Source of the DNA: an uncultured Collinsella sp.
GTDB taxonomy: Bacteria; Actinomycetota; Coriobacteriia; Coriobacteriales; Coriobacteriaceae
Length of the DNA stretch: 64,000 nucleotides
Direction of reading: 5' to 3'
NCBI GenBank assembly: GCA_905197665.1
Contig: CAJJZP010000004.1
Coordinates: 1 to 64,000 of the forward strand
Shown here: positions 58,811 to 64,000 of the stretch, one piece after another
Position numbering within the stretch: the first letter of the stretch is position 1
How the letters are laid out: the number at the start of each line of letters is the position of its first letter
Translations under genes and position numbers: made by a program
The notes under the pieces: generated by a model
Seen by the model: only the letters and a program-made list of their open reading frames with translations
Databases searched by the model: none
What the model was told of the DNA's origin: nothing

Positions 58811-59632
58811 ATGCTCAACGACCTCTACCATATGCTTGATCCCGTCGCGATCTCGGCGGGCCCCATCACCATCTACTGGTACGGCCTGGCCTATGTGGTC
58901 GGCGCCCTGCTTACGGCAGTCGTTATGTATCGCACGCAGTGCCGCTGGGGCTTCGACATTACGATTGATGACCTGACGAGCGTCGTGGTCGGCGTGGTCT
59001 TTGGCCTCATCATTGGCGCCCGCCTGTTCTACGTCATCTTTTACGGCGATGGCTACTACTGGACGCATCCGCTCGAGATCTTTGCCACCAACGAGGGCGG
59101 CATGAGCTTCCACGGCGGCCTGGTCGGCGGCATCTTGGGCGGCATCATCGTGTGCCGCATGTATAAGCTCGACGCCTGGACCATCGCCGACCTTGCTGTT
59201 ATCGGCGCTCCGCTGGCGCTGTGTCTGGGACGCTGCGCCAACTTCGTAAACGGTGAGCTGTGGGGTAAGCCGACCGATCTGCCCTGGGGTGTGGTCTTTG
59301 GCGGCACCGCGGGCGATATGCCGCGCCATCCCTCCCAGCTCTACGAGGCGTTTCTAGAGGGCATTGTGCTCTTCTGCATCCTGCAGGTGCTCAGTCGCAA
59401 AAAGCCGCTGCTGCCCCAGGGCACGTTTATGGGCGTGTTTGTGATGGGCTACGGCATCGTCCGCTTCCTCGTCGAGTTCGTGCGCGTGCCCGATGCCCAG
59501 CTGGGCTATCTGCTGGGCGGTGTCATCACCATGGGTCAGCTGCTGAGTTTGCCGCTCGTGATTGCCGGCCTGGTGCTCATCATCTTCGCCCGACACCGCA
59601 ATCGCCCCCAGCGCATCTACCTCGACGCCTAA
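58811..59632 (+). CDS. lgt: Prolipoprotein diacylglyceryl transferase
   Basis: Moves diacylglycerol from phosphatidylglycerol to the cysteine of prolipoproteins; seven-TM inner-membrane enzyme. Motifs: SFHGGLVGGILGG, GRCANFVNGELWGKPTDL (Lgt signature with the conserved arginine) and HPSQLYEAFLEGIVLF. 273 residues, usual length. It has GGGAGCAGGGG upstream. It supports the export of the binding lipoprotein seen at 35965. Confidence 0.95.
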   Translation: MLNDLYHMLDPVAISAGPITIYWYGLAYVVGALLTAVVMYRTQCRWGFDITIDDLTSVVVGVVFGLIIGARLFYVIFYGDGYYWTHPLEIFATNEGGMSFHGGLVGGILGGIIVCRMYKLDAWTIADLAVIGAPLALCLGRCANFVNGELWGKPTDLPWGVVFGGTAGDMPRHPSQLYEAFLEGIVLFCILQVLSRKKPLLPQGTFMGVFVMGYGIVRFLVEFVRVPDAQLGYLLGGVITMGQLLSLPLVIAGLVLIIFARHRNRPQRIYLDA

Positions 59633-59633
59633 C

Positions 59634-59676
59634 CAAGACCACCACAAAGGGGACAGGCACTTTTGTGGTGGTCTTG
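59634..59676. repeat. GGGACAG-family hairpin, CCACCACAAA type
   Basis: CAAGACCACCACAAA (59634-59648) pairs perfectly with TTTGTGGTGGTCTTG (59662-59676); the loop is GGGGACAGGCACT. It starts right after the lgt stop. This is a sub-type with another arm but the same GGGACAG core. Confidence 0.85.
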
Positions 59677-59712
59677 CCGAGTTTGATAGGTTTCTAGAAA
59701 GGCTTTCGGACT

Positions 59713-61896
59713 GTGAAGGATTCCGACCTCTCCACAACGGCTGCGCGCGACGCTGCCCGCATCGTCTGGTTTAAGCGCTACCCCGCCAAGCAGACGCTCA
59801 TCGCATTTCTGCTCGCGCTGTTGGCGACCACGGCGTTTTCCATCGATCCCGCCCCGGTGTCGAGCAACGCAGTCTTGGCGATTGACCCCAAAGCCTCGGG
59901 CATGCTGTACGTGTGCTACGAGGTGCTCCTCTCGTTTGCCGGCCATACCGACGCGGTCATGCTGCTTGCGCTTGCCTGCCTGCTCACGCTGCCGTTTCGC
60001 TACGTATTCTTTGGCCGCGGCGATGCTTGGCGTCCTTCGGTGATCCTTCCGTCGCTGTTCTTTGCCGTCTGCATGGTGTTTGGCCGCAGCTACGACCTCA
60101 CCGATTCTGCCGAGATTGTGCTCGGCGACAAGGCCCGCATCATCTGCGCCTGGATAGGCGGTGCGGGCTGGATGCTCTTGGCGGTCGTTGCCTTCTACCT
60201 TGCCTTTGAGTGTCTAGATTGGCTGAGCTCTCGGCGCATTCCGTTTTCCGAAGCGCACTTTGGCCGCGTATGGCGTGTGGCTCACGCCGTGCTCTCGGTC
60301 CATCCCTTTGCCGGGCCCTTTCTGGTGCTTATGATTGCCTGGGCGCCCACGCTCATCGCTTCGCTGCCCGGCCTTTTTATGGGGGATACGGGTGCGCAGA
60401 TTCGCCAGTGGTTCAATTACCCCAACGGCACGAGTGACTACCTGCGTCTGCTCAATCCCAATGTGTTGCTCAACGGACATCACCCCGTGGTGCACACGGC
60501 TATCATCGGTTCGTGCGTCCAGCTGGGGCTTTCACTATTCAACAGCGCCAACGCAGGTCTTGCCATCTACACCTGCGCTCAGTTCGTCATTACGGCCGCC
60601 TGCATGGCCTATTCCATCTCGTCGCTGCGCAAACTGGGCGTGAGCCTGCCGGTCCGCGGCGTGATTTTGCTGTTCTTTGTGTTTATGCCCATGTTCTCCA
60701 ACTACGCGGCCCTGCTTACCAAAGATGTGCTGTTTGCCGACGCGTTTTTGGTGCTGTTGGTGCAGACCGTGAAGCTCGTGGCCTGCGGCCTGCCCCGTCG
60801 CGATGCCAATGCCGAGCGTGCGGGCGAGAAGGCCCCCGTGCTCTTTGCGCGCCATGACTGGCTGTTGTTTGCGCTTGCTGCCATGGGTTCCACGTTTTTG
60901 CGCAATGGAGGCCTGGTGTTTCCGCTGGCGGCGTGTATGATCGCGGCGGCGTTTTGCGCATGGGATGTACATGTCGCTCGTCGTGCGGCTAAGCAGACGG
61001 GCACCGCGGTCTCATGCGTCACGCCGCGATTCCGCTGGGTTGGCGTCCTCGCGGTGCTCGCGCTCTGCCTTGCCTCTAATATGTACTTCACCAAGGTCTT
61101 TATGCCGGCGCACGACATCACGCCCGGCTCCAAGCGCGAAATTCTCTCGATTCCGTTCCAGCAGACGGCTCGTTTCGTTCAAAAGCACGATGGCCTCAAC
61201 TCGGGTGTCAACCCCACGGTAAAGGAGGACGGCACCATCGTGGAGGCGCCCTGCGACGGTTTGGTGACCGACGAGGAGCGCGTCGTGATCGATCGCGTGC
61301 TCAAGTACGAGAACCTGGGCCGCCGCTACAACCCTGACAAGTCCGATGCCGTCAAGAACTGCTTTAACGAGTACGCCTCGCAGGAGGACATCAAGGCCTA
61401 TTTTGAGGTCTGGGCGCAGATGTTCAAAAAGGATCCCGAGTGCTATATCTCGGCGCTCATCAATAACTATTACGGCTACTTTTATCCGAGTGCCCGCGAT
61501 GCCTGGGTCTACAGCACGGCGCGTAGTGCCGAGATCATGGCGCGTCCCGACAACCTCAAGTACTTCGACTTCCATCCGGTTGACAGCAACGTGGTGCGCT
61601 GGTGTGACCACCTGATCAATCTGTACCGTGTGGCGGTGCAGCGCATCCCGTTTATTTCGCTCACCATGAGCTCGGCCACCTATGTGTGGATCATGATTGC
61701 CGTGGTGGTCTACCTGCTGCGACGTCATTCATGGCGTGCGCTGGCGATCTGGGTGCCGCTGTTGGGCGTGCTCGCCGTGTGCCTGATTGGTCCGTGCAAC
61801 GGCTCGACCTACATGCGCTACCTGTATCCGGTCATCGCCTGCATGCCCTTCGCCATCGGCGCCACCGTCACCCGCAGCGACTTCCTCTGGTCCTAA
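59713..61896 (+). CDS. DUF6020-like large membrane protein
   Basis: A 727-residue membrane protein with about twelve TMs in the first 440 residues and a last group at the end. GLFMGDTGAQIRQW and LNGHHPVVHTAIIG are glycosyltransferase-C like words of the DUF6020 group, where sugar or lipid carriers are handled. The loop at about 460-640 is soluble and holds NTP-like text I cannot assign. GTG start at 59713; AGAAAGGC is a weak site 11 bases away. A glycosyltransferase role is inferred, not proven. Confidence 0.7.
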   Translation: MKDSDLSTTAARDAARIVWFKRYPAKQTLIAFLLALLATTAFSIDPAPVSSNAVLAIDPKASGMLYVCYEVLLSFAGHTDAVMLLALACLLTLPFRYVFFGRGDAWRPSVILPSLFFAVCMVFGRSYDLTDSAEIVLGDKARIICAWIGGAGWMLLAVVAFYLAFECLDWLSSRRIPFSEAHFGRVWRVAHAVLSVHPFAGPFLVLMIAWAPTLIASLPGLFMGDTGAQIRQWFNYPNGTSDYLRLLNPNVLLNGHHPVVHTAIIGSCVQLGLSLFNSANAGLAIYTCAQFVITAACMAYSISSLRKLGVSLPVRGVILLFFVFMPMFSNYAALLTKDVLFADAFLVLLVQTVKLVACGLPRRDANAERAGEKAPVLFARHDWLLFALAAMGSTFLRNGGLVFPLAACMIAAAFCAWDVHVARRAAKQTGTAVSCVTPRFRWVGVLAVLALCLASNMYFTKVFMPAHDITPGSKREILSIPFQQTARFVQKHDGLNSGVNPTVKEDGTIVEAPCDGLVTDEERVVIDRVLKYENLGRRYNPDKSDAVKNCFNEYASQEDIKAYFEVWAQMFKKDPECYISALINNYYGYFYPSARDAWVYSTARSAEIMARPDNLKYFDFHPVDSNVVRWCDHLINLYRVAVQRIPFISLTMSSATYVWIMIAVVVYLLRRHSWRALAIWVPLLGVLAVCLIGPCNGSTYMRYLYPVIACMPFAIGATVTRSDFLWS

Positions 61897-61897
61897 C

Positions 61898-61930
61898 TTG
61901 GTGCATTGGGGTCAGGTTTCTTTGCACCAA
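61898..61930. repeat. GGGACA-related hairpin after the DUF6020-like gene
   Basis: TTGGTGCA (61898-61905) pairs with TGCACCAA (61923-61930), with GGGGTCAGG in the loop and AGGGGACA following. A further variant. Confidence 0.65.
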
Positions 61931-62060
61931 AGGGGACATCATCACGACGCCTTCATTTTGGGGTTTATCTCGCAGGCTAGTAGGTATATCATAACGACGT
62001 TTGTTTATATTGCCCGAGCATCTGCGCTGGGCTTTAGGTCGAAACCGATAGGAGACACGT

Positions 62061-62867
62061 ATGTCCGGACACTCTAAGTGGGCCACAACCAAGCATCGTA
62101 AGGGCGCGCAGGACGCCAAGCGTTCCGCCCTCTTCTCCAAGCTCAGCCGCAACATCACTGTTGCTGCCCGTCTCGGCGGTGACCCGCTGCCCGAGAACAA
62201 CGCCAGCCTCGCCGCTGCCGTTGCCAAGGCCAAGGCTCAGTCCATGCCTAAGGACAAGATCAAGTCCGCTATCGACAAGGCTTTTGGTTCGGGTGCTGAC
62301 GCCGCCGTCTACGAGAACATCGTGTACGAGGGCTACGGTCCCGCCGGTGTCGCCGTCTACGTCGACTGCCTGACCGACAACCGCAACCGTACCGCCGCTG
62401 ATGTCCGTTCCGCCTTCTCCCACGCTGGTGGCAACCTGGGCACCTCCGGCTCCGTCGCCTTCCAGTTTGAGCGCAAGGGCCAGATCGTCGTCGCCAAGGA
62501 GATCCTGGATGAGAACGCCAAGAAGGAGACCATGATCGCCAATGGTGCTGCCGGTGACGAGGATGAGTTCATGATGGCTATCGCCGAGGCCGGTGGCGAG
62601 GACTACGAGGATGCCGGCGAGGAGTGGATCGTCTGGACTGCTGCCAACGAGGTCATGGCTGTCTCCAAGGCGCTCGAGGAGCAGGGTGTCCAGGTCAAGG
62701 GCTCCGAGACCACCATGGTCCCGACCACCCCGACCGAGGTTTCCGGCGCCGACGCCAAGAAGGTCCAGCGCCTCATCGACCGTCTTGAGGAGCTCGACGA
62801 CGTCCAGGACGTCTACAGCACCATGGACATGACCGACGAGGTCATCGCTGCCCTCGAGGAGGAGTAG
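62061..62867 (+). CDS. YebC/PmpR family regulator
   Basis: A 268-residue YebC-type protein, which in bacteria acts as a transcription factor or helps translating ribosomes at proline stretches. MSGHSKWATTKHRKGAQDAKRS, SMPKDKIKSAIDKAFG and GYGPAGVAVYVDCLTDNRNRT are the family's text. The C-terminus is about 20 residues longer and acidic (EELDDVQDVYSTMDMTDE). The ATG follows AGGAGACACGT. Codon use is highly biased, as in well expressed genes. Confidence 0.92.
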   Translation: MSGHSKWATTKHRKGAQDAKRSALFSKLSRNITVAARLGGDPLPENNASLAAAVAKAKAQSMPKDKIKSAIDKAFGSGADAAVYENIVYEGYGPAGVAVYVDCLTDNRNRTAADVRSAFSHAGGNLGTSGSVAFQFERKGQIVVAKEILDENAKKETMIANGAAGDEDEFMMAIAEAGGEDYEDAGEEWIVWTAANEVMAVSKALEEQGVQVKGSETTMVPTTPTEVSGADAKKVQRLIDRLEELDDVQDVYSTMDMTDEVIAALEEE

Positions 62868-62936
62868 CGCCCGCGCGGGTTAAGCCGCGCATATCTGGGC
62901 ATAATGAAGCGAGCATGCAAGCCTCGTGGAATAGAT

Positions 62937-62978
62937 GAGCCGGATCCGCGTGCGTAGAGCACCGGACCCGGCTCTTTT
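62937..62978 (+). terminator. Terminator of yebC
   Basis: GAGCCGGATCCG (62937-62948) pairs with CGGACCCGGCTC (62963-62974), one mismatch, then TTTT. TATAAT follows at 62978 and could be a -10 of the next operon. Confidence 0.75.
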
Positions 62979-63033
62979 ATAATGATGCGAATCGTTTTGC
63001 ATTCTGTGGACCGAGACCCGAAAGGAGCGCCGC

Positions 63034-63579
63034 ATGCGCGTGCTCAAACGAGCCCTAGCAATCGTGTACCTTGCCGCCGCCATCGTGGCGCTGGGCACGC
63101 TTGTCTGCCAGTTCTGGGGACCGTATACGTATCGCTTTATGCTGCTGTTGCGTGACACCATGCCTCGCGTCGTCGTTACGGTGTGCGCCGCCATCGTGGC
63201 GCTTGGCGTACTGGTGAGCTTTTTCCGCCTGATGTTCGCCCGCCGCGAACCGTCCTGCGTGCACCCGGCAGGGGAGCGCAATATCGAGGTCACGCTCGCA
63301 GCGCTTTCCTCGTGCGCCCGTGCCGCGGCGGAGTGCGATGATCGCGTGATGGTTGAGCATGTCGAGGCACGCGTCCAAGGCTCCGACGATTCGCACGTCC
63401 GTTTTAAGGTCGAGGCTATCGCGCTTGACGATAAGGACGTGGCATCTCTGGCTACCGCGATGCAGCAGCGCATCGAGAAAGCCTGCGACACCATGCTCGG
63501 CACGCCGGGCACGACCGCGCGCGTTCGTTTTTTGCCGTCCAAGACTACCGTCCAGACCGTGGAGGTTTCCGGTGAGTGA
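63034..63579 (+). CDS. amaP: Alkaline-shock membrane anchor protein (AmaP)
   Basis: A 181-residue protein with two N-terminal TMs (about 8-30, 48-70) and an Asp23-like soluble C-terminus. The N-terminal hydrophobic pair and the following DUF2273 gene match the AmaP-DUF2273-Asp23 operon of Gram-positives, which anchors Asp23 at the membrane. AAAGGAGCGCCGC stands before the ATG. It overlaps the next gene by eight bases. Confidence 0.8.
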   Translation: MRVLKRALAIVYLAAAIVALGTLVCQFWGPYTYRFMLLLRDTMPRVVVTVCAAIVALGVLVSFFRLMFARREPSCVHPAGERNIEVTLAALSSCARAAAECDDRVMVEHVEARVQGSDDSHVRFKVEAIALDDKDVASLATAMQQRIEKACDTMLGTPGTTARVRFLPSKTTVQTVEVSGE

Positions 63580-63949
63580 TACCAACCAAGACAAGACCGC
63601 CCGCACGCCGCGTCTGACGATCGATCAGAACGCTACGCCGGCAGGCGAGTCCGCCGACACCAAGCCCGAGGCCGGCGAGCAGCACGACAGTGCCGCCAAC
63701 GACTTTGACGAGGCCATGGGTCTCATCAAAGGTACGGGCGCTGCTATCTGGAGCTATGCCGTGCGCCACCCCAACACTACGCTCGGCGCCGTGGCAGGCT
63801 TTATCCTCGCCGTGCTGGTACTTACGTTGGGCCTGTGGGACACGCTTGTCATCGCATTCTTTGTGCTGATCGGCGCCGTGATCGGCCAGATTCGCGACGG
63901 CGAGAACGGTATCGTCAACTTCTTCGGTCGTCTGTTTAGCGGCCGCTGA
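63572..63949 (+). CDS. DUF2273 small membrane protein
   Basis: A 125-residue protein. The C-terminal 60 residues are the DUF2273 hairpin of two TMs (TTLGAVAGFILAVLVLTL and LVIAFFVLIGAVIGQIRDG). The N-terminal half is acidic and disordered. GTG 63572, inside the last eight bases of amaP, with GGAGG upstream; the frame upstream lies within amaP. With amaP and the next gene it forms an envelope-stress operon. Confidence 0.82.
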   Translation: MSDTNQDKTARTPRLTIDQNATPAGESADTKPEAGEQHDSAANDFDEAMGLIKGTGAAIWSYAVRHPNTTLGAVAGFILAVLVLTLGLWDTLVIAFFVLIGAVIGQIRDGENGIVNFFGRLFSGR

Positions 63950-63993
63950 TACGTATTCGACTGTTGCATCCGCGGCAGGCATAAGGAGGAACC

Positions 63994-64000
63994 ATGGCTT
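63994..64000 (+). CDS. Start of a further gene (cut by window end)
   Basis: AAGGAGGAACC stands just before an ATG at 63994; only ATG GCT T is visible. By analogy with AmaP-DUF2273 operons the product could be an Asp23/Gls24 protein; that is inference from the neighbours only. Confidence 0.45.

Overview
The window reads as a chromosomal segment of a high-GC, Gram-positive, anaerobic actinobacterium of the Coriobacteriia, most like Collinsella. The reasons are the high GC coding sequence, Gram-positive style operators and envelope-stress genes (AmaP, DUF2273), a giant acyl-CoA dehydratase activase, and many short intergenic copies of a hairpin carrying GGGACAG. This assignment is inference from gene content; there is no rRNA in the window. 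I saw no tRNA, rRNA, insertion sequence, phage or CRISPR locus. Gene order is dense and mostly housekeeping.

Layout. 1-5.4 kb: aspartate-family biosynthesis (thrB, thrC, lysC, asd). 5.7-9.5 kb: Ogt DNA repair, an OmpR-type two-component system and an AIM24-like protein. 9.5-15.4 kb: a ClC channel, a GyrI-like protein behind a probable LexA box, and a MacB-like ATPase with a 925-residue FtsX permease. 15.4-26.4 kb: a membrane-linked XRE regulator, phosphofructokinase, an Ntn hydrolase, an M18 aminopeptidase, a RelB/PIN toxin-antitoxin pair, a hydroxyacid dehydrogenase, a SEC-C methionine aminopeptidase, a radical SAM protein and an alpha/beta hydrolase. 26.6-32.5 kb: a GGDEF-like/REC/HD-GYP protein with its own Hpt protein, a DUF2975/XRE pair and a three-gene ABC exporter of somewhat lower GC. 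32.6-37 kb: a polar amino-acid ABC importer with a class-I amidotransferase-like hydrolase. 37.4-45 kb: a short DXS, an HD protein, a CmpB-like membrane protein, amt-glnK, and a TetR/MFS pair. 45-52.4 kb: a Cof-type phosphatase, a probable type I toxin locus and a TetR-activase operon. 52.8-64 kb: DUF389 and OPT membrane proteins, coaX, dCMP deaminase, NifU-like, lgt, a DUF6020-like membrane protein, yebC, and the start of an amaP-DUF2273-(Asp23?) operon.

The most unusual content is intergenic. (1) At 46415-46731 a 41-residue hydrophobic and strongly basic peptide has a shielded Shine-Dalgarno, a 5'-to-3' fold-back and a convergent antisense promoter, the full set of marks of a type I toxin-antitoxin locus. 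(2) At 37153-37368 a 15-18 nt motif occurs six times with alternating orientation at a strikingly constant spacing of about 40 nt. (3) At least ten long, mostly nested, perfect or near-perfect palindromes of unrelated sequence (962, 5376, 15927, 16129, 17362, 17490, 28923, 42474, 46109, 46345, 52507, 56692) fill intergenic gaps. (4) A dispersed GGGACAG hairpin family has about ten copies. Regulatory sites that can be tied to genes include a LexA box on the GyrI-like gene, two operators between tetR and the MFS gene, and a hairpin that buries the start of the HAD phosphatase gene.
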